Part shown: in pieces, positions 37,392 through 49,710 of the stretch | Position numbering within the stretch: the stretch's first letter is position 1 | How the letters are laid out: the number at the start of each line of letters is the position of its first letter | NCBI GenBank assembly: GCA_036850595.1 | Contig: CM072151.1 | Coordinates: 21,553,307 to 21,617,306 of the forward strand | DNA length: 64,000 nucleotides | Reading direction: 5' to 3' | Source of the DNA: Rhyacichthys aspro | Taxonomy: Eukaryota > Chordata > Actinopteri > Gobiiformes > Rhyacichthyidae | Translations under genes and position numbers: made by a program | Notes under the pieces: generated by a model | The model's database searches: none | Told to the model about the DNA's origin: nothing | What the model saw: the letters and a program-made list of their open reading frames with translations, nothing else

Positions 37392-38222
37392 TACAGTCTT
37401 GAAAAAGTATTTGCCCCTTCCGATTTATTTTTTTTTGCACGTCACACAAAGTTCAGTTTATCAAACAAATTTAGGCAAAGATAACTCAAGTAAACACAAA
37501 ATGCACTTTTATGTGATGATTTTATTTACTAACGGAAAAAACCCATCCAAACCTTTCTAGCCATCTGTGAAAAAGTAACCTAATGACTGGTTGTGCCAAA
37601 CTCAGCAGCAATAACTGCAATCAAGGGTTTATGATAACAGGGAATGAGTCTTTCACATCGCTGTGGAGGAATTGTGGCCCACTCTTCTTTGCAGAATTGT
37701 CCTAATTCAGCCACATTGAAGGGTTTTTGAGCATGAACCGCCTTTTTTAGGTTATGCCACAGAATCTCAATCAGATTCAACTCCGGTCTTTGACTAGGCC
37801 ACTCCAAAACTTTCATATTGTTTTGTATTTTTTGTATTTTATTTTTTTTAATCCATTCAGAGGTGGACTTGCTGGTGTGTTTTAGATCATTGTCCTGCTA
37901 CAGAACCCAAGTGTGCTTCAGCTTGAGGTCAGGAACTGATGGACAGACATTCTCCTTCAGGATGTTTTGGTAGAGAACAGAATTCATGGTTCCATTAATC
38001 ACAGCAAGTCGTCCAGGTCCTGAAGCAGCCAAAGCAGCCCCAGACCATCACACTGCAACCACCATATTTGACTCTTGGTATGATGCTCTTTTTCTGAAAT
38101 GCAGATGTAACAGGACACATACCTTCCAAAAAGTGCAACTTTTGTCTTGTCAGTCCACAGAATATTTTCCTATTTTCTTGGAGATCATCATCAAGTGTCT
38201 AATACTTTTTCACACCACTGTA
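37392..38222 (-). mobile_element. Tc1-like transposon, deleted copy 1
   Basis: The left end TACAGTCTTGAAAAAGTATT and the right end (reverse complement TACAGTGGTGTGAAAAAGTA) form the inverted termini, with TA at both tips as expected for Tc1/mariner. At 831 bp it is shorter than a typical Tc1-like element of about 1.2-1.6 kb. The minus strand encodes the C-terminal part of a DDE transposase. Seen are GPGRLAVINGTMNSVLYQ (about 38020-37965), then QDND preceded by an in-frame TAG (about 37885), then VLEWPSQRPELNLIEILW with the final catalytic glutamate near 37767, then PPQRCERLI and the C-terminus (37580). The N-terminal DNA-binding domain and first aspartate region are deleted. Non-functional. 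Sister copy at 52122. Confidence 0.92.
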
Positions 38223-38950
38223 ATTTGTGTGGTTGTTGACAGTTGCGGTAGGTCTCTGTGGACTCCCATGGGCTGCCGTCTGTGACCCAACTATCAGAAA
38301 ATAATCTTACTGTCGGTGGTTTGTCTCCCACTGTTCTTTCTGTAAAGATCAATGAAAAAGGACAGGACTTAGGCTGTGAGCTACCCACACTCTAAAGGGA
38401 ACCACAGAGACTCTGGGTCTAAGATAACAGCCAGATCAGCAGGGGTGCTCCAATTGTATTGTTTTCCCTTTTGTGTTTCAATATAAAAACATGAAGCCAG
38501 ACACTGTTTTTACCAAAGACCTAACCATACCCAAGGCTGAAATAAAAGCTACCAGAGTTTGATGTTTTTGTTCTAAGTTAAATGTTCAGGGAATGTACTG
38601 AGCTGGACACTTCTAGCTAAAATTCAATGACTTACTGTTCTTAAAGGATAAAATCCTTTGTCTCTGGTTTTCAGATGGCTGATTGGTATTAAAGTAAAGT
38701 GTAACATCTTATGTTTCTAACCATATATGGACAATAACACCAAAAAAACAACAAAAAAAACAAAACAAAACCTAACAATTCAATCAGCAATCCCTCCACC
38801 TCCTCCCAAGCAACACAAGTGCAATGAAACCATTTACTGCAATTGTCACACTATCACACAACATCAGTCCCTCCTCTTCCTCTTAAGGGTCAGGATCACA
38901 CTGGGCTCCAGCCTTTAAATAAATTGAATACTGTGGTATTGGGTTACAAT
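38223..38950. other. Non-coding DNA, nothing recognised
   Basis: Contains an A-rich tract (about 38738-38775). No gene seen. Confidence 0.4.
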
Positions 38951-39110
38951 TAGAGGTCGACTGACATATCAGGCTGATTTTTAGAGATCGGCCAAGAGAT
39001 TGGCCATTGGCTCAAAATATTGTCATAAAGGCCAATTTTCAGTCTTTGTCCTGTCACACTGTGTGACTTTAATGTTAATGACCTGAAATTAATTTAACTG
39101 AAATCTACAA
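38951..39110 (+). mobile_element. GGTCGACTGATAT-family element, copy 2 (left end)
   Basis: Starts TAGAGGTCGACTGACATATC. It shares tttttagagatc, aatattgtcata and ggccaattttcagtc with the copy at 60674. Similarity fades after about 39060, so only the left end is assigned. What follows to 39400 may belong to it or to another repeat. Confidence 0.7.
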
Positions 39111-39241
39111 GATTCACTTACATTTGTTTACACAATGATGGCGACTCACTATGAGAGATTACAAACCTTTAAATACGGCTAAAAATCTATTTTGATTTCA
39201 TTCTGCCACCTGCTGCGGTGCTGTTGAGGCTGTGCAAAAGG

Positions 39242-39285
39242 CGCTGGTGTGTCATTGTTTTCCAAGTGAAAATGACAATGACACA
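39242..39285. repeat. Inverted repeat, 16-bp perfect stem
   Basis: GCTGGTGTGTCATTGT on the left is the reverse complement of ACAATGACACACCAGC on the right. The pairing can extend further with a 3-base insertion on the right side, leaving a loop of about five bases. Confidence 0.85.
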
Positions 39286-40550
39286 CCAGCTGGTTTAAAC
39301 AACACTACACAATACTGTTTTTGAGTTCCTATATTATTAGTAATACATGTTTAGATCCATACTGAGGAAACACTGTTTACAAAGATGCCTGTTTTGAAAC
39401 AGCAGCTGGGTTTGTAGTGCCCCTACTGGACTGGCAGGTAAACTACAGTGTCCTCGAGAAGCCATGATTTGATTAAGCTACGAGCCAGTGTTTTGGTTTT
39501 TTTTGAAACGTTTACACAGCCATTTAGTTGGAGGAACAGATAATCAAAAACAAAACAGACAAACAACACGTGGGCCGTAACAGAAAAACCTGTAGTTTTG
39601 ATTCAGATACTACTGTTTATTTGTTGTGTGGGATCTAATACTTTAGACTGGGGACATTTCCCTGGTCTTTAGTAAGACCACCAAGCACAAGTGCAGGCTG
39701 ACACTGTAATGTGAGCTCTATGTCTTTGTGGGTGGTACTGCACACAGGGTTAGACAAATAGTTGTGTATGTGCCGGGGCAGTTTGTGCTTGGATGTGTGC
39801 ATATTTAATGTGATTGGTAACACTGTAATAAGCAGTGACCAGGGAAGCGAAACCAAGTAGGGTCCCAACATTGATCACTGCCAAAGATTCCCCTTGGAAT
39901 CAAGACCAGCGTGTGTGTGTTGTGTATGTACGACACAGGAACACGGGACTCAAGTTAATTATCAGAGAGAGCCTTTTGCAAACGTGCATGTGGGTGCATG
40001 TAGCGGTGAGGTGGGGGCGGCGGATGTTATTGCAGCCAATGAAGCACAGAGTTACCTCAGTTTTGTATGCAGAGGCTGTATTCTCTGTGGCTGTTTCTTA
40101 TTTATACACAAATGTAGCTGTGGACGCATACACCCTTCTGCAAACTTTGGTGCAAATGACTATCCCTTAATTTAATTTAGCTTGGATGCTGGAAAAAATT
40201 AGCCCCTCACCTGAGAGGATTGTTAAGGGTTTCCTGGATATCTCATTAAAAGTACAACTTTGGTTTTGTTTATAGTGGGCTTCATTGCTTGTCCTTCTGA
40301 GTCCACGTGAGGCCCATTTCTGCTCAGAGTTCAGGTGAGTTAGAATAGTTTGTTTAATCAATTAAGAATTTTTTGATCAAAAAACAAGAACCAAGAATGT
40401 CTCTGAACAAAGAAATCAGTCAGAGCTAGGAGGCAGTAAGTGCATTTAGTTGCTATACTATTTATATACAAACAGGAGTCAAAAGACGTACATTCCTAAT
40501 TTGAAAAATAAGTAAAGAAACATTGTTGTATAGCAGGCCTGGTTACCATC
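39286..40550. other. Non-coding DNA, nothing recognised
   Basis: A somewhat GC-richer block around 39890-40110 shows no domain in any frame. Confidence 0.35.
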
Positions 40551-40552
40551 TA

Positions 40553-41142
40553 CAGTGGTCCCTCGTTTATCGCGGGGGTTACGTTCTAAAAATAACCCGC
40601 AATAGGCGAAATCAGCAAAGTAGTCAGCTTTATTTTTTACAATTATTTAACATGTTTTAAGGCTGTAAAACCCCTCACCACACACTTTATACACTTTTCT
40701 CAGACAGGCATTAACATTTTCTCACATTACTCTCAAAGTTCAAACCTTAGCATCTTCCTCTGTCTTTTGGGTGCGACCACAGGTGCCTTTGTCGGTGCAG
40801 AACGTTTCGTGGACATTGTGGGTTTTGTCGGAGAGAAAACTTGCAAACATACAGCACTTCAGAGTCACACTGCTAGTGATCGAACATTTATGTAAATTTG
40901 GCATACTATACTGTACAGGAGACACGGCACGGAGGAGACTGATTGACAATGGTCTACAGTCCCTTAGCCAATCAGGACGCAGAACACAATGCGCGAGTTC
41001 TCCCTTAGCCAATCAGGATGCAGAACACAATGCACGTTCATACGCTGTAAAAAAAAAAAAAAAGCATGCAAAATTGCACTAAAAAAATCTGCTAAACAGC
41101 GAGGCTGCGAAAGGTGAACCGTGTTATAGCGAGGGACCACTG
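40553..41142. mobile_element. pogo/Tigger-like MITE (590 bp)
   Basis: The left end CAGTGGTCCCTCGTTTATCG and the right end (reverse complement CAGTGGTCCCTCGCTATAAC) are terminal inverted repeats, flanked by TA at both sides (40551-40552 and 41143-41144). This matches the CAGTGGTCC-type ends of pogo/Tigger-like Tc1-mariner elements. The interior is non-coding. It holds a tandem pair of about 42 bp, each with TTAGCCAATCAGGA and GCAGAACACAATGC (about 40969-41035), and an A-run near 41050. Confidence 0.88.
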
Positions 41143-41699
41143 TATATATATTTTATAATTTAACACCATAAATAAACAAAATATTCTATTGCTTTGGTTC
41201 AGTAATCAGGAGAGCAGAGGATTAACAGTGAGGACACCACAAGTGGAATTCAGCCATGTTTACTTCTGAGGACAGACAGTCATCTGATCAAGAAAGGCAA
41301 ACAAACCTCTGACAATAAATGATTGTCATTGATGATCATTTATATAAGACTCTTTCAAACTGATCTGCCAAAGTACATATAATACGCGACTAAACTGAAT
41401 GACACGTGAGGGAGTGACATGAAACACAAGAGACACAAATCCAGAAATATGAATAAGGTAGTTTCACCTTGTTTTAACTGCACCACATCCAATAAGCATA
41501 CAATACTACACTTGTGAAATTTTACCTTTAGATATATACCTGGAACTGACTTCCCACTTGTACAAAAATGCACATATTCCTGGTAACTCTTATCTTATTC
41601 AGTCACAATGCATATTCTGTTGTGTGCTAAGGTTAGTATGGCATCAACTCTGAAGTGCAGTGTCATGCATTACACATATTCTTTCAAAGTTAGTGTAAT

Positions 41700-42090
41700 A
41701 AATAACTTGTATTTCTCTACAGAAGGCTGTCCTCACACCACATCTCTTCAGCTGCTGAGACAAGGCTTGCAACATTAATGGAAGCTTGACAACTCTGACG
41801 TGGGCTTTTGAAGTGACAGAGCCCCTCTCGCTAACCCTCGTCTTTCAGCGCTGGGCTCTGTCCTGCTGCTGAGGCCTGATAAATGTTGCATGGCTCTTGC
41901 TGGACAGATTCTTCTCCTAATCCTTTGGTCAATTCTGCAATTCTCCATTGAAAGTGCTCGTTTCTATCACCTGCAGGGCGACACAGTTGGCTCAGCCCTT
42001 GTCACATGAAAAGCCTGTTTTCTGGACTTGTGTAATTGTCTGCTCAGCTCATCATTAGTCAGAGTTTTTGTATTTACACCTCTTGTCTGT
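41700..42090. other. Candidate conserved non-coding element
   Basis: Repeat-free and balanced, with words such as GGCCTGATAAATG, AACATTAATGGAAG and TCATCATTAGTC. It is a regulatory-like profile judged by eye only. Coding frames are absent. Confidence 0.28.
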
Positions 42091-43855
42091 TTCTAAAGAG
42101 GCTTCAGTTTTCAGTGTGCAGGAGAGTGGCATCTGCTACACATTCAAGTGTCAGACATTTTAGTATTTATTCATGGAAAGCCCCTTAAGATGTATCATCC
42201 CATTTTCAAGGGGGTCCGGAACACACACAAACGCATACACACTGATACAAACATAATGAAGACAAAACAACATTTAATAAACATTTGCTCATTTACTTTA
42301 ACCCAACAACCCACAACCCCAATTAGAGTTTACAGTTCAGGTGCACATTTCAGTTTACAGTTCAGTTACACATTACTTCAGTGAAAACTAAAACTATTAC
42401 TTAATTCATACTATTTTATCACAGTACAGTCAGAAGATAAATGTTAAGAAAAACATGATATTAGAAGTATGTACAGTTTGTCTTCAACTGTCTATACACT
42501 GAGGCTTTAAAAGGAAGGTGAGAGGTGATTTTAGCTGTGAAATTATATTTCAAGCAACTAACTCTTACAATAAATAAGAGAGTGATTTTTTTTAATTTTT
42601 TTTTAATTTATGCATCTCTTTTGCAGCCATAATACTGGTGAAGATGATGAATGCTGGAAAATGTCTTCTAGCCCTTCGTTTCAGGTGTGGTCCCTGAAAA
42701 ACTGTGTAATGGTGTGTAGACCTTCCCTTCATTTTAAAAGATAATTGGGATATGCCTTTGCCTCAAAATGCAAAACTGATTGGTAGTGCTAAGGAAAGGG
42801 CCAAGGGGTAAAAATGGGATTGTGCGTAGGTCCGGCAGTGGAACATTAAATACGTGTGATGCTATATTTAGAAATATACTAATATTCCACACCAACAATA
42901 CTAGATTGTATTATGTACAGTATTCTTGTTCAGCATCTGTTCAGAGGTGTTATCTGCTTCTAATCAGCTGGACACTATCCATCCCACCTGTGATTTACTG
43001 AAGAGGCTCAGCTTGTGACAACTTTGTCAGATACTGAGTTACATTTGTAAGTATTAAGCATTAGTGGTTAACACAGAATGACATAACATGCAACAAGGCA
43101 TATGTTTAGAAAACAGCTCCCAATAAATTAAGAAAGGAAATTATAAAAGCTCACAAAAAGTCTTAATAATTATATGAATAATTAGTGCTGTTAAAATTAC
43201 CCTAGAGTGTTGAACATTAATGTTATTTTGCCAGTCCTGGCTTTCATAAAGTGTGTCACAAAAATATTCTGATAGTGCTAGACTACTACCCTATTGCATC
43301 TATCTTGTTTTCCTTTTTCTTCATGTATTCTGTGTCTCCATGTCTTCGTAAAAGCTTTAAACTAGGTAAAAAAAACCTTAGTCTTCAGTGTCTTTACTGG
43401 CTCTCCAAAATGCAAATTAGCCTTATATAACATGAGTATTTATAATTCTTTATGGACCCTCTGCATAAATGACTATTAATGTAGAAAATGGTTGTTGATG
43501 GGCACCTGAAACACAAACATGCGTCTAACCATTTTGATCACAAAAGAAAAAACACATCATGTCTTCATACTCAGTGTCTGCTTTTTTTGTTCACTGTATT
43601 CACCAAACCCAAATGACATAGTTGTGCTGTGAACAAGTAGCACACTTTTTTTTAAAACAGCAAGACAACTTTATGAGAATTGTGAAATCTGAAGACAGCT
43701 CTTCACACAAAAATCTTCTTTTTCGTGAACAAAAAAAAGCCTGAACATACGACACAAAATAAAGCTGCGGGAAAAGCTGAAGAAAAATAAAGCACACCAA
43801 AACAAAAGTGGCTAAAAAAAAAACTTCAGAGCCCGACAAAGGAGGCAGGTGCAAG
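42091..43855. other. Non-coding DNA, nothing recognised
   Basis: No gene or repeat recognised. Confidence 0.4.
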
Positions 43856-44150
43856 CATGGATGAAATAAGACGATTCACGGTGAGCGCCGGCATGGCACA
43901 CTTTGAATATGAATGTCGACGTGAAATAATGGAGTGGCAGTGCACAGCGTAGGTAGATCAAAATGTTTCACCTGCAGAGTCTGGCCAATTAAATTTGATA
44001 TTGTGACTCCAGATGGTTCCCTGGGTCCAATTTAATTTGAACTTTTGAACCAATTTGGACCAGAGTCTTTGGCGAGCGGCGGGGTTCCTAATCTTTCATG
44101 CTGGTCTCCTAATTATATCCCTCTATGTTCTGTGTTCAGCCTTTCAAAAC
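43856..44150. other. Candidate conserved non-coding element
   Basis: Contains ccaattaaatttgatattg, gtccaatttaatttga and ctaattatatccct, a cluster of ATTA/TAAT cores, with GC-richer flanks (gtgagcgccggcat, ggcgagcggcgggg). The pattern is typical of homeodomain-bound enhancers. Untested. Confidence 0.32.
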
Positions 44151-44417
44151 AAAGAGAGGTCAGTTGAACAGTGCGTCTGTTTGCTGCATGTTAGCTGATG
44201 TTCCTGGAAGTGTTAGTTTTGAAAAATCGCTGGTGACCCTTTACATTTATACTTGACCCCACAATTGTCCGAGTTCGCTAAAAGCTTCCCAGTGTTTGCA
44301 CTTGCAAGCCCACCTTTGTCTATAATTATTTTCAAGACAAATTTATCTGTTTCATACAGCTGTGTGGAAATGAAAGAAAGATTTTGGAATTTTAAACAGA
44401 CCAGTGAATGGCAATAA

Positions 44418-44770
44418 CATTCTCAGTGTAGTACTAGTTATATATATGTGTATAGTGATTTTTACATTTTAGTCGCTTAACCCTGTGTAACTTTTTAGCC
44501 TGTAGCACTGCATAACTTTTAGCCCCAATATATATATTATCACTCATTTTGATGGTTCAGAGTCATGGGATCTGTAGAATCATGCCCATCTCACTGACAC
44601 AGTACCCTCAGCTGGACAGAAACCTCCAAGATAAATTATATATAATTTCTGTCGCACAGACGTTATGTGAGTGACTATTATTTGAGTGCTTTTTACAGCA
44701 CTCAAATAACGGGAGCACAAATAGGCCAGTAAAAGCCATTGGACCAAAACTGTTTATTCAGAAGAAAAAG
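44418..44770 (+). mobile_element. hAT-like dispersed repeat, copy B
   Basis: The left half matches copy C at 34091 in reverse complement (cattctcagtg, taacttttagcccc, tcattttgatggttcagagt, cactgacacagt). The right half matches copy A at 6109 (gctggacagaaacctccaa, then aggcca, then tgtttattcagaag). It therefore links the two fragments into one family. A short hairpin (44678-44709) occupies the position where copy A carries its 53-bp perfect hairpin. Confidence 0.65.
44678..44709. repeat. 13-bp hairpin inside copy B
   Basis: TTATTTGAGTGCT and AGCACTCAAATAA are perfect reverse complements around a 6-base loop. Confidence 0.92.
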
Positions 44771-45092
44771 GACCAAAAAACAAGTCTGGTTTGTGATCAC
44801 TTTGACTTCATGGGGTTTTTCCCTATTACACTGAGCAAAAAAAAGCTTTGTTTTTGCAGATTTTACTACATTTAATGCTTGATCATGTATATAAATGTAT
44901 AAATATTCAAACTAAGAAACTTAATCCGTATATTTTACTTTACTTTGAAAATCTGAATGCTGTGCTCGTTTGTTTTCCGTTCTGGTTGTGATCTGATCTG
45001 TGCAGGTTGATGTGGACTGGCTCCGCCGTCGGAGAAAAATAGAACTGCTGCGTATCTCGTCTGCTGCGATGCACAGATCGGATCAGAGCCAC

Positions 45093-45253
45093 AACGCAGT
45101 GGATACAGTGGAAATGCTCTCATTAAAAAACAATGGAAGTGTGTTTCCTGTGGAGTGCGTGGCGGAGAGAAGACCCATGCAGTGGACATTGGGGGTAACC
45201 CAGCTCCATGTTTTGTAAACCTAACCCCAAATTTCCACTGCATCCACTGCGTT
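45093..45253. repeat. Inverted repeat pair, probable MITE fragment
   Basis: A 23-bp block at 45093-45115 starting AACGCAGTGGATACAG pairs with 45231-45253 with one mismatch. A second, weaker inverted pairing lies outside it (about 44985-45004 with 45074-45094, around gatctgatctgtgca). The CG-rich tail ctgcgttgcgttgcgg adds to an element-like look. No family named. Confidence 0.6.
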
Positions 45254-45820
45254 GCGTTGCGGTTGCGTGCCCATGATTTGAACACTGCAGGGATTAGCCA
45301 TAACATTGTGAAAAAAATGAGATAATGACCCCAGTGCTTCTATATGAAAATTTCACACAAAAAAACTGACCATTCATTTTTCTCACTGATTATTTCCTAT
45401 ATTGCACTGATGGCAAATGAGGGGTGGATTGTTCTATCTGTTAGTTTGCTTTACAAACTGAAATGGCCACTTCTAGGGTGTTAGAGCCATAAAGAGGCGT
45501 GTGACCGGGAAGGCGTACAGGATAATGGCCATGTGATGGGCCAATGCTGCACGTTAACAGCCCGTTCATATCCCCTAAATGTTGTTTTATTCATTTACAC
45601 ACCCACTCTGCCAAACGTATTGCTCGAATCTAACAAGTCTGTCGCTTGAGTAAAACCTGCTGAGTGACTATCAGAATCAGATGTTTTTAGTGTTCACACA
45701 GAGTGATGTCCAGCTTCTTTAAAAAAAAATCCTGTGTCCATCTAGATTATTCTGTCATTTTAATGGCTAATACCTTCATAGGACAAAACTTGATAAATAG
45801 TAGCCCCATATTTTTTTAAT

Positions 45821-46006
45821 GTCCTCCCCGTGTTACCGTGGTTTCTCTCCGGAGTGTCTGTTAGTGTCTGTCTTCAAATGTCAGCCCTGCGACCAACAGG
45901 CCATTGTCCAGGGTGTACCCCGCCTCAGGCCCAAAGCTGCTGGGATAGGCTCCAATCACCCGTGACCCCTAACACGAATAAGCGGAAGAAAATGAATGAA
46001 TAAATG
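45821..46006 (+). mobile_element. LINE 3' end with ATGA-type tail, plus strand
   Basis: Reverse-complement relative of the LINE end at 6377: ccctgcgacc, tgtccagggtgtaccccgcc, gctgctgggataggctcc and tgacccctaacacgaataag are followed by a short (AATG)n tail. It is a 5'-truncated copy of about 186 bp in the opposite orientation to the first. Confidence 0.82.
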
Positions 46007-49000
46007 TTGATTCTTACACTCCTATGTGTGTCAGTACATCTTAACATCAGATGTTAAGTCACCTTTATCTTCTGTATCTCATCTGTAATATGTTCCCAAG
46101 ATTTTAATGAAATATTACCTATCCCAAGGTATAGAACCTGAATGGGGTAAAATGGAGAAAAATAAAAATATCTATTATCATTTTTTTCTTTCTATTTAAA
46201 TGTTTACTTAAATGTTTCCTGGTGGTGACAGTATGTTGGCACCAGATTAGTACCACTCTGCCAGAGTCTCTGTTTATTGGAGTCTGTAGTCCAGTTACAA
46301 AATGCAACCAAGATTTGAGAAATCTGTTCCTCAAAGCAAGCTCCAATAGTCACTGAAAGGACTGAAAAGTGCAGCTAAATATAAACAGAGATTAGAATAG
46401 TAATTGTTCAAACACAACAAAATAGTACAGCAGAGATGTTTATCATAATTAGCAGTTCCAATTCACACAGAGTCAGTAGTGAACGATGCTCTTTACACTT
46501 CCATAGAAACAAGCCTACGTATTAACACCCACAGTAACATGGGATATCAATGCTCCACAAGGGAAAATGACAAAATAACATGTGCTTGTCTGATAACAAT
46601 ACTGGCACTAAGATATGGCTGCTGTTGCACTAAAACAACGCTCTATTTGACTCTATGTACACAAGCACACATGTACATTTTTCTCTGCAAAAGCCTTGAG
46701 CTTGGGCTACTTTCCCACAAGGCTGTTGTTTCAAAGTTTTGACCATCTTACGACAAGTTATATTATCACCGTTGTTACCACCTGATGGCACGATGTGCAT
46801 TGTCACTATATGGGGAGACATGCAGATGAAAAGGGGTGTAGATTCCCTTCTGACCAATTAAACAGACTAATAGTGGATAAGACCCAGTATAATGAATTAA
46901 AAGAGAAATCTTGAGAAATCTTGAATTCAATTCCTTACATTTCTGCAAATTACGTTTTTAAATACAGAAATGCCCAGGCAATCTCCCTTCTTTTTAATAA
47001 TGGTATGTCATAAATCAGCTGCAGCGGTTCCTTTGTAGACATATCATCATGCATACATTATTATGTCTTCACCATATGTTGTAGCTGGGCTGTAGGCAGC
47101 CTCATAAATCAAACCATATTTAGCCGGCTGTTGTCAGTAAAGTAGACTCCTGTAGCACACCAATAATTGCGTTCTGTGTTGGTCCTGTTGCTGTCGCATA
47201 TCAGGAAGGTGTCTTTACCAGAATGGCTGTCATTAAATAACACAAGAGTGATGTCTTCTACAGAAAAGCAATAACGCACGGTAGACTCTTGATGTGCACC
47301 ACATATTTTTCACCACATGGCATTAATGCCTTAAATAGTTCCTGTGGGAGCTTGACAATTAGCAGGTTCCACAAAACTTTTTGTTTCAACATTTTGCTAA
47401 CCAACACTACCACTAAGTTACCACCTCTACCAAGACTGGACAAACACATTTTATTTGTTTAAAATAAAAATCAGCTTTGGGAAAAAGGCAATGGCCAGTT
47501 AGTTGCAGGACTAACACTAACACAATTAGAGACACTCACTGGCACATGCTGCACCCTCACATTAATTTACAAGAGGCAATTTAGATTCATCTGTTTATGC
47601 ATGTCTATGGTAACGGGAGCACATGCAGATGCAACACAGAAAAGGCTGGTTGGTTTAATTGTTGAATTGGAAGTGTAAATGTGGCACAAAAGTCTGTCTG
47701 TAATATAATGGGAACATAAAAACACAAAAGGAACACATACAATGGACACAAATTAAAAACTCCAGATAAATATGTTATCTGGCCCAGTGGATGGCAAGAT
47801 GTTCATACATAAAGTGGAGAAACAAAGTGTCGTGTTTGGCATGTCTTTTTTATGAGAACAACATAAGGAAGAAACCGGCATAGTGTGTAAAAGCTGGGTT
47901 CTTGAATTATTGGAAAATAAACAGGGTTTTGTTCCAGTTCTTTAATCTAGTACCTGATGCAATGTAATGATTTGTACATCTTTTTTTTTTTTTACTTTTG
48001 TATAATATTATTTTACTTTTTACTATTATATAATGCTTTTCTTGTGTAACTGAAAATGAAATGCCTGTCTTCTGTTAGATATGCATTTATCCCTCCATCA
48101 CTGGTTCCTACCAAAGTCCAAGACCTAATTCACCCTGAATATATTGTAGTATATTTGCTCTTTTGACCTCATGGACATTGGAATTTGGGCATTATTAAAT
48201 AATGACCTTTCCTTTTGAACTTTAACTGTAAGAACACTTACAAACCTAACTTAACTTAATGAATAGTCTAATATTCAAAAAGTCAAGGTGAGGTGAGGTA
48301 GAAGTGATAAGCTTCATTTTTATTTGTTTATGTTGTACATTCTGAAATTAATACTTATGTGTGTATATAGAATTATGTGTTAATGCATTGTATATACTGT
48401 ATGTTGTTAATACATTCGGATAAATGAGTGTTCCGTGTGTGAAAGTGTTAAATGAAGTATCACACAGACAAACTCAGGTTTCTCCAGCCATAATTTCAAG
48501 GGCATGCTTTAAAAACTCACACAATTAAAGCAGTCTGAGGACTGTGCCATCCCAGTCTTTCCCTGAGTCTCATCTACCTAACAACCTGAGCATGAACTCT
48601 CTGTTAATTTGTAATTTTTCTTAGCGAAAGTATTTTTTGTCAGAGCTTTGCTTTTGCAAGTCAAAGGACGTGTTCTAAAAAACTTTTGTTTAATTTTTGC
48701 TACAGTAATTATCAGCTACAATGCACAGGCTGTTTTTCTCACAAAGCGTACAAAGAACTCTTAGTTTGCCTTCAGTGCTCCAATTTTCTTTGAGTTTTCC
48801 CTTGTTCTACAAACTGTGCAGTGCTGTGACACTCCACAAGCCAAAGCAATTCAGACTGCAACTTCGGCAGTTCCTTGACCTCTGACCCACAAAAGAGCAG
48901 CTCAAGTTCAGCTCACAGGCAGAGAGAACTTGAACTTAAAACTCAGATTAACTCTTTAGACATTTGCATTATTGTTTCCATTTATTACTGGCACTACTAT

Positions 49001-49200
49001 ATTACTTACTTATTCTACATTCAATAGACAAATCTTTAATCTTTAAATCTTCTTCTGTTATTTATTTTTGATTCAGTCTGCATATTCAAATGCTGCCTGT
49101 TTATCAGTGTTGGTCAATACACCAATATTCTCCGTAGCTTTGCTGATTAAAACTATTTAATTTTTCTCTTCCCGTACAAACCCAATAAATATACTACAAT
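46007..49200. other. Non-coding DNA, nothing recognised
   Basis: No gene seen in about 3.2 kb. About 46990-47240 is relatively balanced in composition and could be regulatory. The rest is AT-rich. Confidence 0.4.
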
Positions 49201-49202
49201 GT

Positions 49203-49254
49203 CTTCTCTTTTTTTTTCATTTCTTTTTTCATTTCTTTTTTTTTTTTTTTTTTA
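49203..49254. repeat. T-rich tract
   Basis: Poly(T) with CA/TTC interruptions, about 52 bp. Confidence 0.9.
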
Positions 49255-49439
49255 TAGAATAGTGATAATAATTGAGTTGATATTAATGTTATGACTTGTA
49301 TGTAACATTTGTTGGATAATAAGGTTTGTTGGGGATTTCTGCGCTGAAAATCATGAAATGTGTTTTTGGGAATTAATGCTAAATAACTACAAATGATCCA
49401 TACTGAACTCAACTGAAGGACTTTCTTATGTTTCACTGT

Positions 49440-49710
49440 GAAAAACAAACCGAATCACAGAAAAGTTGCATCGTACATATGAGCGGGCCACAGACAGGAG
49501 ACTGCGGCGCTCTTTGTTGCATAATTCAACAATGAGATGTGAACAAAGGGCGCTCTTTGAAGTGACTGCATGCCCTGAAGCTACAGGTTGGAGAGATGGG
49601 CTGTGATTAAAAATGGGTCCTCCGGCGTCGACCTTTCCTCTGAACAAGGGACTCCTGCAGAGGCCAAGCTGCTGACTCTGACAGCGGATGATGTATGCTT
49701 TATGTAACAA
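49440..49710. other. Candidate conserved non-coding element
   Basis: Contains repeated SOX-like cores: GCGCTCTTTGTTGC (about 49506), AACAATGAG (about 49527) and GAACAAAGGGCGCTCTTTG (about 49540). The word GCGCTCTTTG occurs twice and its neighbourhood is partly palindromic. GC-richer than its flanks. Enhancer-like, but conservation is untested. Confidence 0.35.
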
